Positions 1-7,126 are shown, counted from the first letter of the stretch. The stretch is 37,146 nucleotides of DNA from G963666705 sp963666705 (GCA_963666705.2 CAXXKO010000003.1:1-37146); one strand, 5' to 3'. A program made the numbers and translations. Notes: a model not told the origin generated them from the letters alone.

Positions 1-135
1 GCCAGGGTTGAAGTTACTATTTTGGTCTCCTGGCGGGACATGTTGTGTTTGATGGGCGGGTCGAGGTCTCGAATAGCCAATTCTGCTCGCCCCCGATGCT
101 ATCGGCCATCAAGCGCCCCGCGCGCTAAGCGGCCA
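1..135. other. Left-edge stretch with no recognisable gene
   Basis: No convincing gene is visible. The + strand has a short stretch open from about position 12 to a TAA near 128 (about 39 codons). It has no good start with a ribosome binding site and no family I recognise; it could be the tail of a decayed gene. Base composition is less GC-rich than the coding core. Confidence 0.3.
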
Positions 136-332
136 GCGAAATCCCTTGACCCGATAGGATGACACTCCCATATACGCGAATAAGCCCAGGGCACGGCGGC
201 GAACTGTTAAGGTTTGTTAAGGTTCGAAACCGGAATTATCAAACCATTGATATCTTTGAGTTATGTTGTGCGATACCTTGATAAACCTTAACAGTTCCGG
301 GGCATTTCCGTGCAATTTTGCGCCGTTCCCGA
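136..332 (+). repeat. Dispersed hairpin repeat, copy A
   Basis: This ~195-bp block aligns with a second block at 3880-4073 in the same orientation. Both have, in order, a GAAAT-CCTTG box, GATAGGA, CCCATATA, a GGCGG segment, a long inverted repeat, and a trailing GGCATT-CC-TTTT segment. In this copy the arms are 201-223 and 275-297 (21 of 23 positions match). Each arm holds two boxes ten bases apart (GTTAAGG). Upstream is a promoter-like pair, TTGACC (145-150) and CATATA (169-174), so the hairpin could be transcribed rightward. No protein is encoded. It could be a structured small RNA, a MITE-like repeat or a clustered protein-binding site. Confidence 0.8.
145..174 (+). promoter_or_regulatory. 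Promoter-like pair in repeat copy A
   Basis: TTGACC and CATATA are separated by 18 bases. The same arrangement recurs in copy B with 17 bases. It points into the hairpin, and no gene follows on that strand. Sequence evidence only. Confidence 0.4.
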
Positions 333-379
333 CCTCCGAAACTCTGTCCCTGATAAACATGGCTCACGGACGACAGGGT

Positions 380-670
380 CTACACTGCCATGATCTCATA
401 GACTCTGATGCTCGCGATGAACGGATTGCCTCCCGCAATCTTTTCCGCGTCATCGAGGTCCTCGGCATTGATGATGGTGTAGCCGGTGATCGAGTCCATG
501 CCGAGGGGCAGGTCCTTGGTTCCGGCATGTGAGATTTCCCGCGCCGCGCCGAAATGACCGCCGCTGTCCACCATCCTGTCTGCGATGGACTCGAACCATT
601 GGCCCCAGGCGCTCATGATCTCGGGCGTGGGCTTTACGAATCCGTAATGCAGCAGCATGAACTTTTTCAC
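380..670 (-). CDS. YciI-like (YCII/DGPF-related) family protein
   Basis: A 96-residue protein with the size and ferredoxin-like composition of YciI-related proteins. It opens with a KKFMLLHYGF strand, has a G-x-D-S-I-T-G-Y strand near the middle and ends in a conserved I-R-V-Y-E-I-M strand. Family members are small dimeric proteins, often of unknown substrate, and some act as small enzymes or accessory domains of sigma-factor systems. The start chosen is GTG at 670, just behind a GGGGGAG ribosome site with very short spacing; ATG four codons inside (658) is the alternative. It is the last gene of a leftward set with the bicupin 69 bases upstream, so co-transcription is likely. Function is not assignable beyond the family. 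Confidence 0.75.
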   Translation of the reverse strand: MKKFMLLHYGFVKPTPEIMSAWGQWFESIADRMVDSGGHFGAAREISHAGTKDLPLGMDSITGYTIINAEDLDDAEKIAGGNPFIASIRVYEIMAV

Positions 671-739
671 GGCTCCCCCCTGGCTGGTGGTTTGTACGGC
701 ACCGTAATTACGGCCAAGTTCCCATCAAGTGCAGACCCC

Positions 740-1573
740 TCACTGCCCGCGAACCTCCGTATAGATGTCCTCGACCGGCGTCCAGTTGAGGACCTCGCCG
801 GTCGATTCCGTGCCATAGAGCCAGTACATGACGAACGGCTCGGTCCCGAGGGCATCGGCGCCGTGGACGACGCGCGAGCCCGCGTAGATGGCGACGCCGG
901 GATAGACATCCACTTCTCTGTCGCCCACGTAGACTGTGCCGCGCCCCGAGAGGCCATAATAGATCTCGGCCTGATCGTGATAGTGGAGCGTGTAGTGGGC
1001 GCCGGCCGAGAGGTGGCAGGTGCCGCCCATCATCTCCGGCCAATGGCCGCGGTCGAAGCCGAACAGCCGGCGCACCATCATCCCCTTGCGCCCCTTCGAG
1101 GGCTCGATGGGGACCCATGGCTCGTATTCCTCGAGCACCGCCCAGCGATGTTCGGTATCGTTGAGGATATCGAAGCGCGATGCCGCCGCTTCGTCGGCCG
1201 CCTTGATTTCGATGTTCTGGCCCAGCTTCTCGGTGGCATAGGTGCAGATGTAGGAGAGGGGCTCGTGCCCCAGCGCCTCGATTCCGTGGGGCACTCCAGC
1301 GGGGAAGTAAGCCGCCGATGACGCCGCCAGATCGACGACCCGCTTCCCCAGCCTGACCCGGGCACTCCCGGCGGTGATGAAAATCGTCTCCGCCTGCTCG
1401 TGGGTGTGGAGGGGGACGGCCTTGCCCGCATCCAGCTCGGCATAGCCGAAGACGAACTCCTTCGAGTCGCCCCGGCGCTCGTTGAAAACCTCCTTCCAAC
1501 GCATCGGCCCCCGTTTCCCGTCCCCGGCTTCCCGCCATTCGATTTCGTCGATGTGACAAGCGTTTGCGATCAT
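740..1573 (-). CDS. Bicupin (two-cupin-domain) protein
   Basis: A 277-residue protein with two cupin barrels. The first has the metal motif H56-T-H58-E-Q-A-E62 with a later P-x-G-x-P-H96. The second has H197-Y-H199-D-Q-A-E203 with H237. Both barrels therefore keep a full His/His/Glu/His metal set, which is unusual because many bicupins lose one. Cupins bind Fe, Mn, Zn or Ni and act as dioxygenases, isomerases, lyases or sensors; the substrate cannot be told here. There is no signal peptide, so it is cytoplasmic. It lies between the desaturase-like hydroxylase and the YciI-like gene on the same strand. The ATG start has only a weak GGGCGGG ribosome site, so a later start such as the Met at residue 24 is possible. 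Confidence 0.8.
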   Translation of the reverse strand: MIANACHIDEIEWREAGDGKRGPMRWKEVFNERRGDSKEFVFGYAELDAGKAVPLHTHEQAETIFITAGSARVRLGKRVVDLAASSAAYFPAGVPHGIEALGHEPLSYICTYATEKLGQNIEIKAADEAAASRFDILNDTEHRWAVLEEYEPWVPIEPSKGRKGMMVRRLFGFDRGHWPEMMGGTCHLSAGAHYTLHYHDQAEIYYGLSGRGTVYVGDREVDVYPGVAIYAGSRVVHGADALGTEPFVMYWLYGTESTGEVLNWTPVEDIYTEVRGQ

Positions 1574-1613
1574 GTCATGGCCCGCCCTGGTTGCGTCATC
1601 CCGCCGCGCCCCT

Positions 1614-1636
1614 GGGCTTTCGCGGGACGAAAGCCC
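1614..1636. repeat. Short perfect hairpin between bicupin and hydroxylase
   Basis: GGGCTTTCG and CGAAAGCCC form a perfect 9-bp stem with a 5-base loop. It lies in the 175-bp gap between two leftward genes. No T-run follows on either strand, so it is a weak candidate for a processing or attenuation site rather than a classical terminator. Confidence 0.45.
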
Positions 1637-1748
1637 CTTGGCCGCTATTTCCCGCTTCTCTTGGCGACAAACTATACCGATCGAGGCCGGTCATCCCGCT
1701 CCCTCGATACGGTCGGTGTGAGCCGCGCTCGGGCGCCGGCGGCGCCCC

Positions 1749-2771
1749 TCACCCCACCCCATGCATCCGCCGGCGCCGCTCGCGCATGCGCCGGGTGGCC
1801 TCGGGCGTGCCGTCGTGGAAGGTGCCGAGCCACTCGTCCCACGGCATCTCCGTGTTGCCGTAGTTGCACTCGAAATAGCGGTGGTGGAGCTGGTGGTGGA
1901 AGCCGCCCACGGGGAACGGGCTCTTGCCCTTTATTATAAGCCCGTCGTAGCCCGTATGGGAGGTCGCGGCGGCCAGGGTCACCCAATAGAAGTGGAAGAA
2001 GATGTGGATGGGGTGCGATGGCACCACCAGGTGGATCAGCACCGAGCTCATATAGATGGCGTGCTCGATGGGATGCATGGAGAGCCCCGACCAGGGGCCC
2101 GTATTGACGTTCCGGTGATGCAGGGCATGGGCGATGCGGTAGAGCGGCCCCCAGTGCAGGAGCCGGTGGCCCCAGTAGAAATGCATCGAAAACCAGATCA
2201 GGATCAGCGGGAACAGGAGGACGAACCAGACCGGGCCGTCGCTCCAGGCCGCGAAGGGCGCAAACCCGTTCGCCTGGGCCCACAGGAGGAGCGCTTCGTA
2301 GGCCGTCCAGACCGTCACGGCGCTGGCCAGGGTCCAGAACATGTTGTCGAGAACCTGGTTGTGCCAGTTAAAGCCGCGGCTGTTCGTGGCCAGGCCGCGC
2401 GGATCGTATTTGAGCGTCTTGCCCTGTTTCCCGAGGGTATAGAAGTAGAGGTGCAGGCCGCCCGCCACCAGGACCATCAGGGCGAAGTTGCGGGCGTAGA
2501 TTTGCACGATCCAGCCGGGCTCGAACCCCGCGCCGCCGCCGAGCGCCGGCTGCAGATACGCCCAGGTGATCACCGCGAGCAGGAGATAGATGACCTTCTC
2601 CGTCAGGGTGAGCCAGGTGGTCGCGAGCCATTTGAGGGTCTTCAGCGGCTCGGGCGGCCAGGCGAAGAGCGGCGCATTCTGAAGCGGCAACGCCGGCCGC
2701 CAGTTCCACGTCGCCCGCGGAGGGGCGGCCTTGCCACCGAACGCGGCTGCTGGAGAGTCCGTCGCGGACAT
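1749..2771 (-). CDS. Sterol desaturase / fatty acid hydroxylase family membrane protein
   Basis: A 340-residue integral membrane di-iron hydroxylase. It has several hydrophobic segments and the histidine boxes of the family: H-F-Y-W-G-H-R-L-L-H, then H-A-L-H-H followed by H-P-I-E-H, and finally H-H-Q-L-H-H. These boxes coordinate two iron atoms at the cytoplasmic face, and family members hydroxylate or desaturate lipid chains using O2. The lipid substrate is unknown (sterol, carotenoid, hopanoid and fatty acyl are all possible). The start at 2771 was chosen because AAGGGGTTGAAG precedes it. An upstream in-frame Met at 2870 exists, but that extension translates tandem-repeat DNA and is Arg/Cys-rich, so it is rejected. 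It leads the leftward hydroxylase-bicupin-YciI set. Confidence 0.88.
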   Translation of the reverse strand: MSATDSPAAAFGGKAAPPRATWNWRPALPLQNAPLFAWPPEPLKTLKWLATTWLTLTEKVIYLLLAVITWAYLQPALGGGAGFEPGWIVQIYARNFALMVLVAGGLHLYFYTLGKQGKTLKYDPRGLATNSRGFNWHNQVLDNMFWTLASAVTVWTAYEALLLWAQANGFAPFAAWSDGPVWFVLLFPLILIWFSMHFYWGHRLLHWGPLYRIAHALHHRNVNTGPWSGLSMHPIEHAIYMSSVLIHLVVPSHPIHIFFHFYWVTLAAATSHTGYDGLIIKGKSPFPVGGFHHQLHHRYFECNYGNTEMPWDEWLGTFHDGTPEATRRMRERRRRMHGVG

Positions 2772-2837
2772 CTTCAACCCCTTCCCAATCCGGCGCCCGC
2801 GACGATCGCCCCCGGCACCGCGAAGCGGCCGGCGCGC

Positions 2838-2893
2838 GGCACACGGCACGTGGCAGACGGCGCGTGGCACACGGCGCGTGGCACACGGCGCGG
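2838..2893. repeat. Four tandem copies of a 14-bp unit
   Basis: Units at 2838, 2852, 2866 and 2880 follow the consensus GGCACACGGCGCGT with one or two changes each, and a decayed fifth unit follows. The array lies between the predicted leftward promoter at 2906-2934 and the hydroxylase start, so it would form part of that 5' leader. Confidence 0.85.
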
Positions 2894-2905
2894 CGCATAC
2901 GGCAA

Positions 2906-2934
2906 TCGATACGCAAGCCGTCCGCCCCGGTCAA
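2906..2934 (-). promoter_or_regulatory. Candidate promoter of the hydroxylase-bicupin-YciI set
   Basis: On the minus strand TTGACC (2934-2929) is followed after 17 bases by TATCGA (2911-2906). The -35 is strong and the -10 is partial. It would give a leader of about 130 bases containing the 14-bp tandem array. Confidence 0.4.
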
Positions 2935-2980
2935 GCCGGCTCGCCCGCCCTTGTCGCCCACCCGTGGTGGCGATGAATAA

Positions 2981-3008
2981 TTACCGTCCGCCCCTATCGC
3001 GCTATGAT
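2981..3008 (+). promoter_or_regulatory. Candidate promoter of the SDR gene
   Basis: TTACCG (2981-2986) and TATGAT (3003-3008) are 16 bases apart, about 65 bases ahead of the SDR start. The -10 is good and the -35 is weak. With the leftward promoter it makes this a divergent regulatory gap. Confidence 0.4.
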
Positions 3009-3074
3009 GACCGGGAGGCTTGGGCGCGGAGCGGGCATCCAGGCCGAACGAATCGAGCCAAGGGAGACCCGGCC

Positions 3075-3851
3075 ATGAGCGAGAGCACCGCCATTCCCAC
3101 CCTATCCCTCGAAGGCCAGGTTGCCGTGGTGACCGGCGGCGGCACGGGGATCGGGCGGGCGATCGCCCTCGAGTTCGCCGAGGCCGGGGCGGACGTGGTC
3201 GTCGCCGGCCGGCGGCTCGACCTCTTGGAGGAAGTCGCTGGCGAGGTCGGGGGGTGCGGCCGGCGCGGCCTCGCGGTCCAGACGGATGTCTCGGTGCGCG
3301 CGGACGTCGAGCGCCTCGTCGAGAAGACGCTCGACGCGTTCGGCTTCATCGACATCCTGGTCAACAACGCGGCGACGACCTCCGCGTTCCGCGGCGCCTT
3401 CACCGACCATCCCGAAGAGGTCTGGGACAAGCATTACGACATCAACTTCAAGGGCTATTTCCATTGCTGCCAGCTCGTCGGCAAGCACATGGTCGCGCGC
3501 GGGAAGGGCAACATCATCAACATCGCCTCGGTCGGCGGCTTCACCCACCACCAGACCTCCCCCAGCCCCTACAGCGTCAGCAAGGCGGCCATGCTGGTCA
3601 ACGCCAAGGGCCTGTCCCACGAGCTCGCCCCCCACGGCATTCGCGTGAACAGCATCGCCCCCGGCTATGTGGAGACGGACCTGGGCCCGGCGAGCGACGG
3701 CCACAAGTCCGAGGACATCGCCGCCAAGACGATCCTCGGGCGCATCGCCGACCCCCGCGACATCGCCCATATCGCCCTCTTCCTGGCCTCCGACCTCTCG
3801 CGCCACATCGTCGGCGAGACCATCGTCGCCGATGGCGGCGGCTATCGCTGA
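3075..3851 (+). CDS. SDR family NAD(P)-dependent oxidoreductase
   Basis: A 258-residue classical short-chain dehydrogenase. It has the Rossmann motif T-G-G-G-T-G-I-G near residue 19, the N-N-A-A motif, the catalytic Ser in I-A-S-V-G-G, and Y-S-V-S-K as the catalytic Tyr/Lys pair. The C-terminal P-G-Y-V-E-T-D and D-G-G-G segments are typical. Such enzymes reduce or oxidise alcohol/ketone groups; the gluconate-5-dehydrogenase/3-oxoacyl reductase-like group is closest, but the substrate is not determinable. ATG at 3075 is preceded by AAGGGAGA. Longer upstream reading in this frame crosses the divergent promoter region and is not real. It is divergent from the lipid-hydroxylase set and is followed directly by repeat copy B. 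Confidence 0.92.
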   Translation: MSESTAIPTLSLEGQVAVVTGGGTGIGRAIALEFAEAGADVVVAGRRLDLLEEVAGEVGGCGRRGLAVQTDVSVRADVERLVEKTLDAFGFIDILVNNAATTSAFRGAFTDHPEEVWDKHYDINFKGYFHCCQLVGKHMVARGKGNIINIASVGGFTHHQTSPSPYSVSKAAMLVNAKGLSHELAPHGIRVNSIAPGYVETDLGPASDGHKSEDIAAKTILGRIADPRDIAHIALFLASDLSRHIVGETIVADGGGYR

Positions 3852-3879
3852 GGCGGGCGCAACGCGTGCCGGGGGCAGA

Positions 3880-4073
3880 AGTGAAATTCCCCTTGCCGCG
3901 ATAGGACCCCATGCCCATATAAGGGGCTCCCCCACCCCACGGCGGAAAATTGTCAAGGTTTGTCAAGGTTCGGACCTGGTTCCGCCAACCTATTGAAATC
4001 ATTGAATATCGCTGGTTTATACCTTGACGATCCCTGACGGTCCCACGGCATTCCCGCGCTGTTTTCGGCCCTC
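3880..4073 (+). repeat. Dispersed hairpin repeat, copy B
   Basis: Second copy of the repeat at 136-332. The left arm holds GTCAAGG boxes at 3952 and 3962; the right arm runs 4021-4040 (ACCTTGAC ... CTGACGG). Compared with copy A, T-to-C changes in the left arm are matched by A-to-G changes in the right arm, so pairing is kept although sequence differs. Promoter-like boxes TTGCCG (3893-3898) and CATATA (3916-3921) precede the arms. The copy starts 29 bases after the SDR stop, so the two copies bracket the 380-3851 gene block as direct repeats. Confidence 0.8.
3893..3921 (+). promoter_or_regulatory. Promoter-like pair in repeat copy B
   Basis: TTGCCG and CATATA are 17 bases apart, matching the position of the equivalent pair in copy A. 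The next gene rightward is a pseudogene more than 800 bases away, so any product would be RNA. Confidence 0.35.
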
Positions 4074-4137
4074 TCATGCGCGCGGCTATGGAGAGGCGGC
4101 CGGTACCGGAATGACCGAGTGGTTCGCGTCTGACACT

Positions 4138-4774
4138 TTGAACCCTCTCCCCACTTCTTCCCTTGGGGGGAGAGGGAGGGACCCGCGAAGCGGGAGGGTG
4201 AGGGGTCGGGAAAGAGTCCCGCGAAGCGGGAGGGTGAGGGGTCGGGAAAGAGTCCCGCGAAGCGGGAGGGTGAGGGGCCGGGAAAGAGTCCCGCGAAGCG
4301 GGAGGGTGAGGGGTCGGGAAAGAGTCCCGCGAAGCGGGAGGGTGAGGGGTCGGGAAAGAGTCCCGCGAAGCGGGAGGGTGAGGGGCCGGGGAGTCCCGCG
4401 AAGCGGGAGGGTGAGGGGTCCCGCGAAGCGGGAGGGTGAGGGGTCGGGAAAGAGTCCCGCGAAGCGGGAGGGTGAGGGGCCGGGAAAGAGTCCCGCGAAG
4501 CGGGAGGGTGAGGGGCCGGGAAAGAGTCCCGCGAAGCGGGAGGGTGAGGGGTCGGGAAAGAGTCCCGCGAAGCGGGAGGGTGAGGGGTCGGGAAAGAGTC
4601 CCGCGAAGCGGGAGGGTGAGGGGTAAGGATGGTGTCCCGCGAAGCGGGAGGGTGAGGGCCCGGCCGCCGGTAGGCGGCGGAAAGACTCTTGATAACGCGC
4701 CGACGCGCGTCCCCTCACCCCGGCCCTCTCCCCGCCTTTTCCCTTGGGGGAGAGGGGGATTCTTGCGTCGGGTT
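4138..4774 (+). repeat. Dispersed palindromic element, expanded copy
   Basis: It shares both ends with the shorter element at 34440-34601. It begins TTG-AACCCTCTCCCC and a paired GGGAGAGGG. Near the end it has a GGCCGCC/GGCGGC hairpin, AAAGACTCTTGA, GACGCGCGT, CCCCTCACCCCGGCCCTCTCC, GGGGGAGAGGGGGATTCTTG and GCGTCGGGTT. Between these the short copy has one small palindrome plus GGGTGAGG, while this copy carries a 14-fold tandem expansion. The nested CCCTCTCC/GGAGAGGG stems can form large hairpins that may end transcription. It has no transposase and no gene content. Confidence 0.85.
4181..4658 (+). repeat. Tandem array of 14 palindromic units (36-bp period)
   Basis: The core TCCCGCGAAGCGGGA, a perfect palindrome with a 3-base loop, followed by GGGTGAGGGG, occurs 14 times. 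Most units have a 36-bp period with spacer TCGGGAAAGAG or CCGGGAAAGAG; two units in the middle (about 4383-4440) are shortened. Units are nearly identical, which suggests recent expansion or ongoing homogenisation. Because 36 is divisible by three, long open frames run through on both strands, but they translate only the repeat and are not credible genes. Confidence 0.95.
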
Positions 4775-4801
4775 CGAACCACTAGGATGGCGCGAGTCGG
4801 A

Positions 4802-5576
4802 ATGCGAGGGGAGGGGAGCATCGATTTCTCGGGCAAGCGGGTCCTGGTGACGGGGGGGGCGCGCGGGGCATCGGCCGCGCCGCCGTCGAGGGCTTCCTCG
4901 AGCGCGGCGCGCGGGTGGCCGTCAACGGCCGCACCGGGGACTCGGTCGCCAAGGCGTTGGCCGCGCTCGGCGCCGGGGAGGGGCGGTCGGCGCGCCGGGG
5001 AACCTGGCCACCGTCGCCGGCTGCGAGGCGGCCGTGGCCCTGGCGCTGGTAGGGCTCGGCGGGCTCGACGTTCTGGTCAACAACGCCGGCGTCGGCGAGG
5101 GGGCGGCGCTCGAGGACGCGGACGAGGCGCTGTGGGACTGGATGAACGCGGTCAACCTCAAGTCATACTACTTCTGCGCCAAGTACGCCGTCACCGCCCT
5201 GCGCGCCTCACGCGGCAACATCGTCAATATCGCCTCGGTCCTCGGCGTCATCGCCCAGGCGGGCAACGCCACCATCCACAGCGCCACCTAGGGCGGGGTG
5301 TTGAGCATGACCCGCGCCATGGCGATGGAGCTGGTGCCGGACGTGCGCGTGAACGCGGGGTGCCCGGGCGACCTCGATACGGACATGATCCGCGGCGACG
5401 CCGCGTGCAAGGGCCCCGAGGTCTACGACTGGATCGACGAGTGGACGCCCATGGGCCGCATCGGGCGCCAGGACGAGGCCACCGGCGCCATCCTCTACCT
5501 CGCCAGCGACGCGCTGGCGAGCTACGTGACCGGCTCCCACCTGCTCGTCGACGGCGGCGCCGCCGCCGGGCACTGA
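4802..5576 (+). pseudogene. SDR oxidoreductase pseudogene
   Basis: A second short-chain dehydrogenase, clearly broken. It starts I-D-F-S-G-K-R-V-L-V-T-G-G, then loses frame in an 8-G run (4852-4859); one more G would restore T-G-G-G-A-R-G-I-G. A second one-base loss lies at about 4980-4983, after which N-N-A-G and N-I-V-N-I-A-S are readable. At 5289-5291 a TAG sits exactly where the catalytic Lys should be, and the catalytic Tyr codon is CAC (His) at 5277-5279. After the stop, G-G-V-L-S-M-T-R through the C-terminal D-G-G-A is intact. Reconstructed length is about 258 residues. The ATG at 4802 has no convincing ribosome site; ATG 4787 is also possible. With both catalytic residues gone, this is a true pseudogene rather than only an assembly error. 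Confidence 0.9.
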
Positions 5577-5630
5577 TGCCGGCGGGCGGGACGGAACTCT
5601 TCATCGGGAAAAGGTTGGTCGGCCAAAGAT

Positions 5631-5707
5631 TGGTCGGAGTGAGAGGATTTGAACCTCCGGCCCCTGCCTCCCGAAGACAGTGCTCTACCAGGCTGAGCTA
5701 CACTCCG
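5631..5707 (-). tRNA. tRNA-Pro (anticodon CGG)
   Basis: Read on the minus strand the gene has a 7-bp acceptor stem CGGAGTG/CACTCCG, a D-arm with TAGCTCAG, the anticodon stem CTGTC/GGCAG, the loop TTCGGGA (anticodon CGG, reading CCG) and the T-arm GGTTCAAATCC. The discriminator is A and the CCA tail is encoded (5633-5631). It lies between the SDR pseudogene and the polyprenyl synthase gene and has its own promoter. Confidence 0.95.
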
Positions 5708-5719
5708 ATTCGGGCTGGG

Positions 5720-5748
5720 TATATAGCGCCTCAGCCCCCCCGCCGCAA
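5720..5748 (-). promoter_or_regulatory. Promoter of tRNA-Pro
   Basis: On the minus strand TTGCGG (5748-5743) is followed after 17 bases by TATATA (5725-5720), which ends 12 bases before the tRNA 5' end. Spacing and -10 are good. Confidence 0.55.
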
Positions 5749-5772
5749 CCGGCGAGAGGCGATGGGGCCGCG

Positions 5773-6792
5773 CTAATAGGCGCGCTCGATCGAGAAGTCG
5801 ATGACGTCGATCAGCGCTTCCTTGCCGGGGCTCTCGGGGAAGATGCCGAGGGCGTCGCGGGCCATGTCGCCGTAGTGGCGCGCGCGGGCCACCGTGTCGC
5901 GCAGGGCGCCGTGGCCCTTCATGAGGCCGATCGCGTGCTCGAGGTCGCCCTGGCGCTGGTCCATGTCCTCGACCGCGCGGCGCCAGAAGCCCCGCTCCTC
6001 GCTATCGCCGCGGCGGAAGGCGAGGATCAGCGGCAGGGTGATCTTGCCGTCCGCGAAATCGTCCCCCACGGTCTTGCCGAGGGTCGCCTGGGCGGCCGAA
6101 TAGTCGAGCACGTCGTCCACGAGCTGGAAGGCGGTGCCGAGGTTGAGGCCGTAGTTCTCGAGCGCGTCTTCCTCGACCCGGGGCCGCTCGGCCACCACCG
6201 CGCCGATGCGGCAGGCGGCCGCGAACAGGGCCGCCGTCTTGGACCGGATCACGTCGAGATAGGCCTGCTCGCCGGTCTCGGTGTCGTTGGCGGTGATGAG
6301 CTGGAGGACCTCGCCCTCGGCGATGACGGCGGCGGCGCTGGAGAGGATGTCGAGGACCTGGAGCGAGCCGTCCTCGACCATGAGCTGGAACGACCGGCTG
6401 AACAGGAAGTCGCCCACCAGCACGCTCGACTTGTTGCCCCACACGGCATTGGCCGTGGCCAATCCGCGGCGCAGGTCGCTCGTGTCCACCACGTCGTCAT
6501 GGAGCAGCGTCGCCGTATGGATGAACTCGACACAGGCGGCGAGCGGGATGTGCCGCTCTCCGCGATAGCCACAAGCCCGAGCCGAGGCGATCGTCAACAG
6601 CGGCCGTAGGCGCTTGCCGCCGGCCGCGATGATATGGCCGGCGAGCTGCGGGATGAGTTGCACCGGGCTTTGCATGCGCCGCAGGATGATCTCGTTGACG
6701 CGCGCAAGGTCGTCCGCGGCGAGAGCGCTGATGCGGTCGAACGAGGGCTTCGGTGCACCCCCGCCCCGATCCACCTTGACGACGACGGCCAC
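5773..6792 (-). CDS. ispB: Polyprenyl diphosphate synthase (octa/decaprenyl type)
   Basis: A 339-residue trans-prenyltransferase. It condenses isopentenyl diphosphate onto an allylic primer to make the long side chain of ubiquinone. The first Asp-rich motif is D99-D-V-V-D in L-L-H-D-D-V-V-D, followed by R-R-G. The second is D226-D-V-L-D. The early G-G-K-R-L-R-P motif binds the diphosphate. Chain length (probably C50 in alphaproteobacteria) is inferred, not readable. The start is GTG at 6792 behind AAGGGGGG. It is divergent from the DUF2007 gene, an arrangement I recall from related genomes, followed here by tRNA-Pro downstream. Confidence 0.92.
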   Translation of the reverse strand: MAVVVKVDRGGGAPKPSFDRISALAADDLARVNEIILRRMQSPVQLIPQLAGHIIAAGGKRLRPLLTIASARACGYRGERHIPLAACVEFIHTATLLHDDVVDTSDLRRGLATANAVWGNKSSVLVGDFLFSRSFQLMVEDGSLQVLDILSSAAAVIAEGEVLQLITANDTETGEQAYLDVIRSKTAALFAAACRIGAVVAERPRVEEDALENYGLNLGTAFQLVDDVLDYSAAQATLGKTVGDDFADGKITLPLILAFRRGDSEERGFWRRAVEDMDQRQGDLEHAIGLMKGHGALRDTVARARHYGDMARDALGIFPESPGKEALIDVIDFSIERAY

Positions 6793-6838
6793 GGACCCCC
6801 CTTCTCGAGTCTTATTGACGCATCGTTATGTAGGACGG

Positions 6839-6866
6839 AACATAGTTTGCTGCCCGGGGCGGTCAA
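6839..6866 (-). promoter_or_regulatory. Candidate promoter of the polyprenyl synthase gene
   Basis: On the minus strand TTGACC (6866-6861) and TATGTT (6844-6839) are 16 bases apart, about 45 bases before the GTG start. It lies in the 115-bp divergent gap. Confidence 0.5.
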
Positions 6867-6907
6867 GTCACATCGTGGGGAGCGGAACCGGTGGGGGAGG
6901 TAGGTGC

Positions 6908-7126
6908 GTGAGGGAACTGATCCGTGCCAACGAGCCGGTGCTCCTGTCCTGGATCGTCGCGACCCTCGCCGGCGAGGGTATCGAGGCCATCGTCTTCGAT
7001 ACCCACATGAGCATTCTCGAGGGCAGTGTCGCCGCCATCCCGCGCCGCGTCATGGTGGTCGATGAGGACTATGCGCGGGCGCGCCGCATCCTGGTGAACG
7101 CGGGCGAGCTTTCCGCGGACGACTAG
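6908..7126 (+). CDS. DUF2007 domain protein (putative signal-transducing)
   Basis: A 72-residue protein matching the small DUF2007 family. It begins R-E-L-I-R-A-N-E-P-V-L-L-S-W and has the G-I-E-A strand and the R-V-M-V-V-D-E-D-Y-A-R-A-R-R-I-L tail. Related proteins are often near polyprenyl synthase genes in alphaproteobacteria; their role is unknown, although the fold resembles small regulatory ferredoxin-like domains. The GTG start at 6908 is seven bases behind GGGGGAGG. Longer readings in this frame translate the divergent promoter region and are rejected. It converges with the frameshifted periplasmic-protein gene, with only six bases between the stops. Confidence 0.82.
   Translation: MRELIRANEPVLLSWIVATLAGEGIEAIVFDTHMSILEGSVAAIPRRVMVVDEDYARARRILVNAGELSADD

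Noticed and set aside
12..131. Possible C-terminal gene fragment at the left edge
   Set aside because: About 39 codons open on the plus strand without a start signal or recognisable family; not enough to call.
201..297. CtrA-type sites (TTAA pairs) in repeat copy A
   Set aside because: TTAA boxes are six bases apart rather than the usual seven, and copy B has TCAA instead while keeping pairing, so conservation follows hairpin structure, not the CtrA motif.
554..1321. Plus-strand 255-codon frame opposite the bicupin and YciI-like genes
   Set aside because: It is the complement of well-recognised cupin motifs and shows no domain; typical shadow frame in GC-rich DNA.
1749..2870. N-terminal extension of the hydroxylase to 2870
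   Set aside because: The extra 33 residues translate the 14-bp tandem array; a ribosome site directly precedes the Met at 2771.
4181..4658. CRISPR array
   Set aside because: Units are contiguous with near-identical spacers, contain a full palindrome, and have no unique spacers or cas genes.
3598..4836. Long open frames of 200 to 450 codons on both strands across the tandem array
   Set aside because: They exist because the 36-bp unit is a multiple of three and lacks stops. The translations are simple 12-residue repeats rich in Arg/Gly/Pro with no signals, and the array is a DNA-level palindrome repeat.
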